Of a stretch of 64,000 bases of DNA, positions 45,816 to 56,400 are shown in pieces. This DNA is from Podarcis raffonei (taxonomy: Eukaryota > Chordata > Lepidosauria > Squamata > Lacertidae): assembly GCF_027172205.1 (NCBI RefSeq), contig NC_070603.1, positions 12,698,501 through 12,762,500 on the forward strand, read 5' to 3'. The number at the start of each line of letters is the position of its first letter. The stretch's first letter is position 1. The position numbers and the translations under genes were made by a program. Under the pieces are notes generated by a model. It was given only the letters and a program-made list of their open reading frames with translations, searched no databases and was not told the origin of the DNA.

Positions 45816-47946
45816 TAAAATGCAGTGTTTACCGAACTTTTACTCAGAGTAAACCCATTGAAATGCATAAACAGGGTTAAGTTAGGTTCATTCACTTCAA
45901 TGTGTCTACTCAGAGTAAACCTTTGTTGACTACTATCCCACATTTCTTATTTCACATTAACGGGCTTCATTCTGCGACAGGACTACAGTGACCAGAGTTC
46001 TTTTGTGGAAGAGTTTTGGAACCCAGTTTACATCCATAGTGCAGATTGGCTCTAGAACTAGATTTCCTCTTTGAGCCAAGGACCGAATGTAAACATCCTT
46101 GCTCCGTGCTCTAATTGCCAGGCAACAATACCCCCTGGGTTAATTAAAAGCGCCAGCAATGCGCGTCTATGTACAAATGCTCATTGTGCCTGCCGTGAGA
46201 GTCCCTCCTTCGTCTCGGTGGAAGCATGTGGTTAGCGTGGGTTAGACCTGGTGGTGTGCAAGATTGCTGTCACTGGGTCGCATGGGAGCTACCACATATA
46301 TTCTCTTTGCTATGATATTTGATTTCAGCCTGTGTTTGAGGCATCACACACACAAACAAACACACTTGTGATTCTAGCTGTGGTGGTGGAATCAGATCCT
46401 TTAAGGAAAGGGTCTCCTGCTGAGGTTTGGAGGCAGCTATGATTATGGATGTGTATTTTTGTCAGCTTGGCTTTGTTGGAAGTGATGCTTTTTTTGAAAA
46501 CCACATCCAGTCAATTCTCAAATTTTAAGCAGTGTTCCGGGTAGCGAAGGACAGAATCCGATAGGATTTATGATGAAAACTTGGCAAGACCAAAATGGCT
46601 CTGCCCAGAAGAACTTCATCTGCCAGCCAAGCTCCGCTCCAAAAGCTCTGATTTTGTACAGCCAATAGAATTACGGTGTGTAAATGAGGCAGAGAGGAAA
46701 GGATAGTGGTTGGCCACGTTGCTTCTCACGTCAGAATGGTCCCAGACAGTTCAGATTCACCTGACTTTGCTGATATCATCCTGGCAAGACTTTGGGGTGG
46801 CAGAGATTTCTGATTCTGGGGGGGGGGGGAGTAAATCAGCCACCACTGCTAGCAGCTGGCTGGTCGGAGGGCAAAGTTTGTTCAGTGCCAGGACATAAAC
46901 ACAACATGCCCAGGGTGGCATATGCCTTTTGATTTCTTTTGAATTGAGTTTTGGCTGGCCTACACCAGGGTGGAGTACCTGTAGACCTCTAGATGTTGTT
47001 GGGCTCTGATGATGGGAGTTGTATTCCAGCATCATCTGAGGGCTCCACGTAAGTCCAACACTCAGGATCCATGCTGTAAGCCTTTGTGGTAAATATTCTG
47101 AATTAAATTCAAGTATTGTTTCCCGATGCTAAAGGAAGGAGCAAGAATGAAAGAGTCCTACTGCAATATTTGGAAGATAGGAGGCAGACTGAAACATTTG
47201 ATGATGCCGTGCTTGGTTTATATTGCTTAACAAAAGTGCAAAGCTTTGGTTTACATAGCTTAGTAAAAGTGGGAAGCTTCTCTTCCACTAGCAGTTATGT
47301 TTTAAGATAAACTCAGAGTGTTAAATACATCTGTGGAGAAGATAAGGCAAGGAGTTCTGATTCAATTGAAAAGCCTCTACCCTGAGTTGTGTCTACTCTA
47401 ATTCTCCTCTCAGTAAATAACATCACTTTTTACAGAAAACCTAAATGACATCATTGTCCAATGGTTGCAGCACACTGATTTCTCCCTTGTTTTTCCAGAC
47501 CTGATTTGTGATTTTTCTACAATTGCAGAACCAGCCTCTCCAGTGTAGACTCCTGTGCCTTTAATTAAAAGTTTCCTGTTTACAGGTCCTGTTACTTTAT
47601 TTCTTCTTATTGATCACCAGGCAAACAGTGATGAGCAAATGGGACCTGCAGCAAAATGTTGCAGTGTATAGTGCTCCTGGTCTGGGTGCCAGCCAGCCAG
47701 CCATGTCCTTTTTTTAAAGGATACTGTACTCCATTGCATTCCCTCTTCTTCTGATGTTGTTTTCCTCCACCACTACCACCTAACTGTCAGTCAGCATTTC
47801 ATGGCCACTGAGCTTCCTCATTAGTCCTCGTTAGGCTGTGTTTAAGGTCCCTCTCTCTTACATACAATTTTATTTTTAAAAAATATGCTTCTGCAAACCA
47901 GAGTTTCCCTTAGCCTGCTGATACCTCCTTGTTCTCTGTGGATAGT
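45816..47946. other. Largely repeat-free stretch, possible conserved non-coding DNA
   Basis: Apart from a small hAT-like piece at about 46975-47045, little here matches the repeat families of the window. 46060-46230 and 47430-47640 have balanced composition and homeodomain-like TTAATTAAAAG words. No coding exon was recognised. Confidence 0.4.
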
Positions 47947-47961
47947 CCTCTTTTTTGGTTA

Positions 47962-48311
47962 AAAAGGTAAAGGTACCCCTGCCCGTACGGGCCAGTCTTG
48001 ACAGACTCTAGGGTTGTGCGCCCATCTCACTCAAGAGGCCGGGGGCCAGCGCTGTCCGCAGACACTTCTGGGTCACGTGGCCAGCGTGACATCGCTGCTC
48101 TGGCGAGCCAGAGCCGCACACGGAAACGCCGTTTACCTTCCCGCTAGTAAGCGGTCCCTATTTATCTACTTGCACCCGGGGGTGCTTTCGAACTGCTAGG
48201 TTGGCAGGCGCTGGGACCGAGCAACGGGAGCGCACCCCGCCGCGGGGATTCGAACCGCCGACCTTTCGATCGGCAAGCCCTAGGCGCTGAGGCTTTTACC
48301 CACAGCGCCAC
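47962..48311 (-). mobile_element. Sauria-type SINE, second subfamily, 15-bp duplication
   Basis: Reverse: AAAAGGTAAAGGTACCCCTG, GTACGGGCCAGTCTTGACAG to TTTACCCACAGCGCCACC. Exact duplication CCTCTTTTTTGGTTA at 47947-47961 and 48312-48326. Same subfamily as 8771-9134. Confidence 0.96.
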
Positions 48312-48326
48312 CCTCTTTTTTGGTTA

Positions 48327-49228
48327 CATAAGGATTAATATATTTCTGCAGATGTGGCAGTAGATGTGCTAGATAGATGTTTTTTTCTCATTAATAGACT
48401 GAATGAGAGCCAATGAACTGAAGATTAATCCTGACAAGAATGAGGTATTGTTGGTGGGGCGGGATGAATGGATGGGAGGTGACCTGGTTTTGATGGGACG
48501 ACACTCCCTTTGAAGGACCAGGTACATGGCTTGGAGGTACTTCTGAATCAATTGCTGTTACTTGGGCTCAGATGGTTTTGCTGGCATGAAGTGGCCTTCC
48601 ATCAGCTTTGGCTGGTGACCCAGCTGCGCCCCTATCTGGACAGGGATAGCCTAACTTCTAGATTAGTTTACTGCAACTTCTAGATTAGTTTACTGCAATA
48701 TGTGGGACTGCCTTTGAAGATGATTTGGAAACTGCTGTTGGTGCAGAAGTCAGTGGCCAGGCTGCACACCAGAGCAAAACAGTCTGAGCACATAACGGCT
48801 CAGAACCGCACTATCTCAAGGACTGCCTCTTTCCATATGAACCTACCCGGACCCTGAGATCATCTTCTGAGGCCCTCCTTTGTGTGCCTCCTTCTCAAAA
48901 GCTGAGGAGGGTGGCAACACGAGAACAGGACCTTCTCTGCGGTGGCTCCCTGTCTGTAGAATGCTCTCCCCAGGGAAGTTTGCCTGGTGCCTTCAATTAT
49001 ACACCTTTAGGTACCAGGCAAAAAAATTCCTTTTTAACCAGGCCTTTGGTCAACCTGATTTACATCTTATGCTCTTTTAAAATGTGGGGAGTTTGGGGGG
49101 GCCTATTGGGTTGTTTTTATTTTTGTTATGTATTTTGTGTTTTTATATCTTGATTTTATTCTGTGAACTGCCCTGAGACCCCTGGCTATAGTATATAAAT
49201 TCAATAAATAAATAAATAAGAATAAAAT
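48327..49228 (+). mobile_element. L2-clade LINE, 3' half
   Basis: Degraded reverse transcriptase end (CAATGAACTGAAGATTAATC, TTTACTGCAATATGTGGGAC) and 3' part (TCTGAGGCCCTCCTTTGTGT, GTGAACTGCCCTGAGACCCC, AATTCAATAAATAAATAAAT). A 22-bp piece (CTTCTAGATTAGTTTACTGC..) is tandemly repeated at about 48656-48697. Same subfamily as 7940-9355. Confidence 0.85.
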
Positions 49229-49327
49229 AAATCCTGGCCTGACTGCACTGGCCACCAATTTGTGCTGGTTTTGATCAGCCTTATGCAGCTCTGGAACCAA
49301 TACCTCAAAGACCACCTCTCCCCACAT
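49229..49327 (+). mobile_element. L2-clade LINE fragment (left of CR1 piece)
   Basis: CCTGGCCTGACTGCACTGGC, AATACCTCAAAGACCACCTC; continues at about 49468. Confidence 0.75.
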
Positions 49328-49467
49328 AGAATCACAGAATTGTAGAGTTGGAAGGGACCCCAGGGGTCATCTAGTCCAACCCCCTGCAATGCAGGAATCT
49401 CAGCTGAAGCATCGATGGCAGATGGCTACCCAACCTTTGCTTTAAAACCTCCAAGGAAGGAACTGAC
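49328..49467 (-). mobile_element. CR1-like 3' end fragment
   Basis: AGAATCACAGAATTGTAGAG, TTGGAAGGGACCCCAGGGGT, CATCTAGTCCAACCCCCTGC, ACCTCCAAGGAAGGAACTG. It interrupts the LINE fragment 49229-49720. Confidence 0.85.
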
Positions 49468-49720
49468 CCTGTGATCATCATCTGAGGCCCTTCTCCGTGT
49501 GCCCCCTCCATGGGAGGTTCCAGGGGGAGGACAACACCAGAACGGGGCCTTTTCGGTGGTGGCTCCCCACTTGTGGAATACTCTCCTCAGGAAGGCTCAC
49601 CTGGCACCATCATTTAGTTGCCAGGCAAAACCAGTTCTATTCCACAAAGCCTTTGGCTTTTAATTATAGGTGGGCTCCTTCAGTGGGTGAGATGTTTTAG
49701 TTTTCTCTTTGCAAAAACAG
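49468..49720 (+). mobile_element. L2-clade LINE fragment (right of CR1 piece)
   Basis: GATCATCATCTGAGGCCCTT, CTTTTCGGTGGTGGCTCCCC, TTGCCAGGCAAAACCAGTTC. Same subfamily as 48327-49228. Confidence 0.75.
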
Positions 49721-49734
49721 TAAATAATAATAAT

Positions 49735-49857
49735 TTACGGCGGCACAGCAGCAGCTGGAGGCCCTATTAGCTGAAGTAGTGCTTCAGGTTAAGAACAGTT
49801 TCAGGTTAAGAACGGACCTCCAGAACGAATTAAGTACATAACCAAAGGTACCACTGT
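49735..49857 (-). mobile_element. Partial CAGTGGTACC element
   Basis: Only the right half (GCACAGCAGCAGCTGGAGGC to CCAAAGGTACCACTG), abutting the L2-clade copy at 49862. Confidence 0.8.
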
Positions 49858-49861
49858 AGTC

Positions 49862-50165
49862 AGTTAAACATTAAAAGCTTCCCTAAACAGGGCTGCCTTC
49901 AGATGTCTTCTAAAAGTCTGGTAGTTGTTCTTCTCTTTGACGTCTGGTGGGAGGGCGTTCCACAGGGCGGGCGCCACTACCAAGAAGGCCCTCTGCCTGG
50001 TTCCCTGTAACTTCGCTTCTCGCAGTGAGGGAACCACCAGAAGGCCCTCGGCTTTGGACCTCAGTGGGGGTGGAAACACTCCTTCAGGTATACTGGACTG
50101 AGGCCGTTTAGGGCTTTAAAGGTTAGCACCAACACTTTGAATTGTGCTTGGAAACGTACTGTGAG
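49862..50165 (-). mobile_element. L2-clade LINE 3' part
   Basis: The minus-strand frame includes LREAKLQGTRQRAFLVV, NALPPDVKEKNNYQTFRRHL and KAALFREAFNV. The 3' tail is missing. Confidence 0.88.
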
Positions 50166-50477
50166 GAGCTGTATATGAAGAGCTGAGGGACAAAATTGTT
50201 CCCTGCACAAACCGAATCCTCTCTGGCTTTGCTGAGGAAGGTCTCTCGGGGAGGCTCTGCCTGTCGTGTCCCAAAATTTGGTGCAAGGTAGCTCAGTTCC
50301 CTGCTGCTGGGCCCTCAACCAAAGACAGAGGCTTTGGGGAAGGGGAGCAGCTGAAGAGGTGGCTGATTTCTGCTCCATCTGAGGCAAAGTAGGCAGCTGG
50401 TCACCGCAGGATCCTTGCTGTACCTCCTGTTCTTGGCTTAATTCATCCTCAGGCAGAGGAGGGGCAAGGAAGAGTGG

Positions 50478-50482
<5 letters not shown>

Positions 50483-50527
<45 letters not shown>
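50483..50527. repeat. (CT)n microsatellite
   Basis: About 22 CT units. Confidence 0.95.
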
Positions 50528-50531
<4 letters not shown>

Positions 50532-50599
50532 GGGTGAGGGGGTGGGAGGAACGGAAGGCAATTGGCCAATAGCCCTCACAGTGCAGGGAAAGCAATTGT

Positions 50600-50862
50600 G
50601 TTCAGGATGTGGAAAAAACCTGCTCCTTTTTCCCTTATGGGGTATCCAAGAGCCCGTATAGAGTCCTTAAGTGGGTTCCCTATTGGTCGGAGAAAATAAC
50701 AGAGGCCAACCAGAGAATATTGAGAAGCAAAGCAGCTAGTAAGCCTGATCTTTACTCAAGGAACTGCAACAGGGGTCTCCACTCACCACACGCAGGAGGG
50801 AGGAGGGACCCAGACCAATGGTGCGCAAGCCCTTATATAGACATCTCGCCTAGTTTGGCCAG
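50600..50862 (-). mobile_element. LTR-like fossil, related to 12300-12840
   Basis: Shares AGAATATTGAGAAGCAAAGC, AGTAAGCCTGATCTTTACTC and AGCCCTTATATAGACATC with the copy at 12.3 kb. Old and incomplete; family uncertain. Confidence 0.6.
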
Positions 50863-50867
50863 CCTTC

Positions 50868-51190
50868 TTCTTCTTCTTCTTCTTCTTCTTCTTCTTCTTC
50901 TTCTTCTTCTTCTTCTTCTTCTTCTTCTTCTTCTTCTTCTTCTTCCACCCATCTGATTGGGTTTCCCCAGCCACTCTGGGCGGCTCCCAACAAAATACTA
51001 AAAACACAATAAAACATCAAACATTTAAAACTTCCGTATACTGGGCTGCCTTCAGATGTCTTGACTGTTTATTTTTCTGTGACATCTGATGGGAGGGCGT
51101 TCCACAGGGTGGGTGCCACTATCAAGAAGGCCCTGTGCCTGGTTCCCTGTAACTTCACTTCTTGCAGTGAGGGAACCGCCAGAATACCTG
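50868..51190 (-). mobile_element. L2-clade LINE 3' end with (CTT)n tail
   Basis: Reverse orientation: (CTT)n at 50868-50945, then CCACCCATCTGATTGGGTTT, CCCCAGCCACTCTGGGCGGC, and the ORF end (AGATGTCTTGACTGTTTATT, CACTTCTTGCAGTGAGGGAA). The tail is (AAG)n on the coding strand where sister copies have (ATT)n. Confidence 0.88.
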
Positions 51191-51545
51191 GCATCATTGT
51201 TAGGATTTTGAAGTCTTCAGCTAAGACAGGTCTGGGGAACTTCTGATCCTCAATATGTTGGGATTCAGCACCACCTTGGCTATTGGCCAGGTTCGCTAAG
51301 GTCCAGCAACATCGGGGGGGGGCAAAGGGTCCCCACCTCTGAGCTAAGATATTCTGGTAAGGCTCAGTGCAGAGCACTTAGGGGATGAATTTGGCAGTGG
51401 GAGAGAGCAGAGCATTTTTCTGCCGTAGCAGAATGAGCTTCCTCAGAGCTACCTCAGGAAGTTCAGGAAGTTCTGTAAAGCCCGCTGAAGTCCATGGTGA
51501 CAAGTTTTTATGTTGCCCTGCAGCTGATTGATTGTTATGAGCTAT

Positions 51546-51576
<31 letters not shown>

Positions 51577-52262
51577 GCTAGGATTTAATTATCTTTGGGA
51601 GATTTGTATATTTGAGTAATCATTTCTGAGCTGTGGTCAGATGTTTTAAATAAACTAATGCCCATTCTGCCCACGGCCAGTTCACCTATGAGGTGGACTG
51701 AGGCAGCCACCTCGGGCGGCAGAATCCCAAGGGCTGGCTGGTGCCCACACAGGGGCCCTACCCACCCTTGCCATGGCTGCATCTGGGTTCCAGCGAGATT
51801 TTGCGGGCCTCTCACAAGACCCAGTTCCCTCCTGTCATTGAAGAGGAGCTCACCTTGAAGAAGTTGTGCCAGAAGTTGCGCTGTTGTCATTTGTATTCCA
51901 TCGGGTCAGTTTTATGTGTGTGTGTATGTGTTTTGGGCTGGTGAGTCACTTTCCCTCCCTCTGATCTCTGCTCTAGACGGGGAAATGTTTTATCAATTAC
52001 CCCCTAATCTCCTCCGTTAACAGTCTCTCTCGACTTCCAGGAAGCGCCTCTCGTGTTTTCCCACCGCTGCCTGAATCATGATGTTTTACTGTTGAAATTT
52101 AATGACCGTTGTCATTGTTGTGACGGCAGCCCTGGGAGAAAGTGAGCAAGGCAGCTTGGTCTGTGAGGCTCGTGGTGCCCTGTGCAGTATTGCTTCAGTC
52201 CATACCCTTACAGACTGGTAAATGGCTGGTGTAACACAGTGGCAGAGAGGCTAAGCTATGAA
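51191..52262. other. Mostly unrecognised; possible conserved non-coding piece
   Basis: (AAC)n at 51546-51576. 51960-52190 is repeat-poor and looks single-copy (CAGTCTCTCTCGACTTCCAG, AATTTAATGACCGTTGTCAT). No exon was recognised. Confidence 0.45.
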
Positions 52263-52263
52263 T

Positions 52264-52375
52264 CATAGAAGCATATGATTTTAGACTTGGAAGGGGTCCC
52301 GAGGGTCATCTAGTCCAACCCTTGCTGTGCAGGAACCTTTTCCCCAACCTATGACCCTGAAGTTAAGAGTCTCAG
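52264..52375 (-). mobile_element. tRNA-Lys-like SINE with CR1-like tail
   Basis: TAGACTTGGAAGGGGTCCCG, CATCTAGTCCAACCCTTGCT, CCCCAACCTATGACCCTGAA, GTTAAGAGTCTCAGGC: reverse orientation, decayed. Confidence 0.7.
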
Positions 52376-52445
52376 GCTGGATCCTGCCTCTGCCACACAG
52401 GAAAACACTCCCCACCAGCACTCAGCCTCCATTTCCTTCCATCTA

Positions 52446-52446
52446 A

Positions 52447-52500
<54 letters not shown>

Positions 52501-52958
52501 TTATTTATACCCCACCTTCCCCAGCCTAGGCCGGGCTCAGGGCGGCTAACAAGCAATAATAAAAACAAGTTGAATGAATACAACTTAAAAACAAGATTAA
52601 AATACAACATTAAAAATATTGAAACATTAAAATATTAAAATGCAGCCTCATCACAGGAGGAGAAAGAGGGGGAGGGAATCAATTTGACTCCAAGCCAAAG
52701 GCCAGGCAGAACAACTCTGTCTTACAGGCCCTGCGGAAAGAAATCAGATCCTGCAGGGTCCTGGTCTCATGAGGCAGAGCGTTCCACCAGGCCGGGGCCA
52801 GTGTTGCAAAGGCCCTGGCTCTGGTTGAGGCTAATCTAACTTCCTTAGGGCCCGGGACCACTAGGGTGTTGCTATTTATGGACCTTGAGGCTTTCCGTGG
52901 GGCATACCGGGAGAGGTGGTCCCATAGGTACGAGGGTCCTAGGCCGTGAAGGGCTTTA
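52446..52958 (-). mobile_element. L2-clade LINE 3' end with (AAT)n tail
   Basis: The (AAT)n tract 52446-52500 is joined to TTATTTATACCCCACCTTCC, CCTAGGCCGGGCTCAGGGCG. The minus-strand frame 52679-52861 has [39 protein letters not shown] and KTELFCLAFG. Same subfamily as 21066-22044. Confidence 0.9.
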
Positions 52959-52959
52959 A

Positions 52960-53205
52960 TGTTTGTTTATTTCTTAAATCTCTGTACAGCCCTCTGAGGA
53001 TCACAGGGTGGCTTACAATATGCAAACACAAAAACACATGCCATAATAACAAGCCAAAAAAATACTTGTTTAAAAGGCCATAGATTGTTTCATTAGCCAA
53101 AGGCCTATGAGGAGAGGAATGTTTTCACCTGGCACCTAAAGATATGCCAGATGAGCCACCCTGGGGAGAGCAAATGGGGAGCCACCACAGACAAGACCCC
53201 GTTCT
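52960..53205 (-). mobile_element. L2-clade LINE, host of the L1 insertion (left)
   Basis: GTACAGCCCTCTGAGGATCA, GGGTGGCTTACAATATGCAA, CCAGATGAGCCACCCTGGGG, GAGCCACCACAGACAAGACC. It continues at 59922 after the L1. Confidence 0.75.
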
Positions 53206-53223
53206 TGTGTGTTAACACCCTTT
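53206..53223. repeat. L1 target-site duplication, left
   Basis: TGTGTGTTAACACCCTTT, identical to 59904-59921; the last T's merge with the poly(T). Confidence 0.93.
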
Positions 53224-53431
53224 TTTTTTTTTAAATATATTTTATTAATTTTTCCATACAATCATTTCACATTAACAAATTGTAATACATTGCCAATTTT
53301 TTTTTGACTTCCTTCAGCTTCTCTGATAATCATTCGAATTCTAATTTTTTAGTACACATTTCCCAATTTCATATTACCTTTGTGCTTACCCCCATCTTAT
53401 ATTCTGCTTTTTTGCAATATTTCTTAATCTG

Positions 53432-56400
53432 TTACAGAGCTTCTTTTAATGCCACTAACGTTATTTCGTTATCACTTATACTTTCCCAATAATCTGTTAA
53501 TTTTTTCCAGTCCTCGATGAAACTTTGATCTCGCTGATATCTAATCTTCCCTGTCAGCTTATCAAGTTCTGCATAGTCCATCAGCTTTGTTCTCCATTCC
53601 TCCAACGTTGGTATTTGTTCTTGTTTCCAATTCTGGGCCAATAGTATTCTTGCCGCTGTCACTGCATACTGGAAAATTTTGTAGTCCTTTCTATTTATTT
53701 CATTCCCTATTATTCCTAAAAGAAAAGCCTCTGGTTTTTTAACAAATGTATATTTCAACATTTTTTTCAACTCATTATATATCATCTCCCAGAAGCTTTT
53801 CACCTTCTTACATTCCCACCACATATGAAAAAATGTACCGTCCTTTTCTTTACATTTCCAACATTTCTTACATGTTTTGTACATTTTTGCTAATTTTACT
53901 GGTGTAATGTACCATCTGTATATCATTTTCATAACATTTTCCTTTAATGCAGTGCATGCAGTAAATTTAATACCATCCTTCCAAAGTTTTATCCAATCAT
54001 CAAATTGTATATTATGTCCAATATCCCTGGCCCATTTTATCATAACTGATTTTACTTCTTCATCTTTTGTATGCCATTCCAACAATATTTTATACATTTT
54101 GGATAAGTTTTTATGTTCATTATTTATTATTTCTATTTGAAATCTAGAATCTTTTTCTATATATCCATATTCTTTAAGGTCTTTCTTAAACATTTCATTT
54201 GTTTGGAAATAATGTAACCAATCATACATAAATTCTTTCACTTCTTCATATGGTTTCATTTTCCATTTCCCCCCTTCTTTAATGATCAGATTTCCATATG
54301 TAATCCAATTCTTTCTCATATTAGTTTTTTTAACAGCCATAACCTCTAATGGCGACAACCAGTGTGGAGTTTTTGCTTCCAGTAGGTTTTTATACCGCTC
54401 CCATATTTCTATTAATGATCCTCTGAAGATGTGATTTCCAAAACCTCTATGGATTTTCTTCTTTCCAGCCCATAGGTACGTGTGCCATCCAAATCTGTTG
54501 TCAAAACCTTCTAAGTCCAACAGTTCTGTATTTTCTAATTTTATCCATTCCTTTAACCAACAGAGACCTGAGGCTTCATAATATAATTTCAAGTCTGGCA
54601 AGGCAAAGCCTCCTCTTTCTTTTGCATCAGTTAATAACTTAAATTGAATTCTTGGCTTCTTTCCCTGCCAGATATATCTTGAAATTATTCTTTGCCAATC
54701 TTTAAAAACCCCAGTCCCCTTGATTATCGGAATTGTTTGATATAGAAACAGTAGTTTTGGTAGCACGCTCATCTTTATCGTTGAAATCCTTCCCCAGAAT
54801 AATTTCATTCGTCCCCACGTATCCAAATCTTTTTTTATCCCATTCCACACTGGTATGTAATTATTCTGATATAAATCTATATTCTTGGGGGTTATCCATA
54901 TACCTAAATATTTCACTTTTTTCACCACTTCTATACCTGCTTGCTGCTGTATCTCTTCAATTTTTTCAGAGTCCATATTCTTAACAATTATTTTGGTTTT
55001 TTTCTTATTCAATATAAATCCTGCCACTTGACCAAATCTCTCTATCTCTATAAGTATGTTTCTCATACTTTCTAAAGGGTCTTCTACCGTTATAACCAGA
55101 TCATCGGCAAAGGCTTTCACTTTGTACTCATTTCGGCCTACTTCAACCCCTTTTATTGCCTCATTTTCCCTTAAAGATTTTAGAAAGACCTCCAGTACCA
55201 TGATGAATAACAATGGTGAAAGTGGACACCCTTGTCGTGTGCCTTTAGATATCCCAATTTCCTCAGTAATCACATTATTTACAATTAATTTAGCTTTCTG
55301 CTCCGTATATATTGCTTTAATTCCGTTGAGAAATTCCGCCCCTACTTCCATATATTCTAAACTTTTCAGCATAAAATCCCAAGATATGTTGTCAAAGGCC
55401 TTTTCCGCATCAACAAATATTAACATCGCTTGTTTCTCATTTCTGGCAGTCAGATATTCCAAAATATTGATTATATTCCTAACATTATCTCGCATCTGTC
55501 TGCCAGGTAAGAAACCCGCTTGGTCCTTATGTATAATATCCTTTAATTCTCTTTTCATCCTTTTCGCCAAAATACTCGCAAATATTTTGTAGTCTGTGTT
55601 GAGTAACGAAATAGGCCTATAGTTTTTTACTTGTGTTAGATCAGAATCTTGTTTGGGGATAAATGTGATAAATGCTTCCTTCCATGTTTCCGGGATTTCT
55701 TTTTCTTTAAGAATATTATCCATAACTTCTTTTAGGGGCAACGACAGGATGTGTTTCATCTCTTTATAATATCTTGCTGTAAATCCATCCGGGTCTGGAG
55801 CTTTCCCTTTCTTAAGTTCTTTTATAGCCTCTTTTATTTCATCTAATTCAATTGGGGTATTCAGCCTTTCTCTTTTTTCTGTCGGGATCTTCTGCACCAT
55901 TTTTTCTTTTAAATACCTCTCTATTTTCCTCAAATTATTTTTTTCTGTTCTTTTATATAGATGTTTGTAAAAGTCCAAGAATCCTTTTCTAATGCCTTTT
56001 GGGCTGTCAATTTCTTCTCCCTCCACGATGATTTTATTAACTGTGCTTTGTTCTTTTCTTTTTTTGATTTGCCAAGCTAGCCATTTTCCTGATTTATTCG
56101 CCGATTCGAAATTCCTTTGTCTCATTTTTTTTATATTCCATTCCACCTCTTTGTTGATTATCATCGCAAATTGTGTTTGTAACACCTTTATGTTCTGTTT
56201 TATTTTCTCATTATTCGGTTTTTTGACCAATTTTTGTTCATTGTCCATTATTTGTCTTAGGATTTCTTTCTTACCTTTCTCTCTATTTTTGTTTTTGATG
56301 GAATTCTGCTGGATAAAGAATCCTCTCATAACCGCCTTACTAGCGTCCCATACTGTATTGATTTTCGTGCCTTTGTTGTAGTTATTAGCAAAATAGTCCG

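Noticed and set aside
50483-50945. CRISPR-like or origin-like repeats
   Set aside because: These are plain (CT)n and (CTT)n microsatellites without spacers; the genome is vertebrate.
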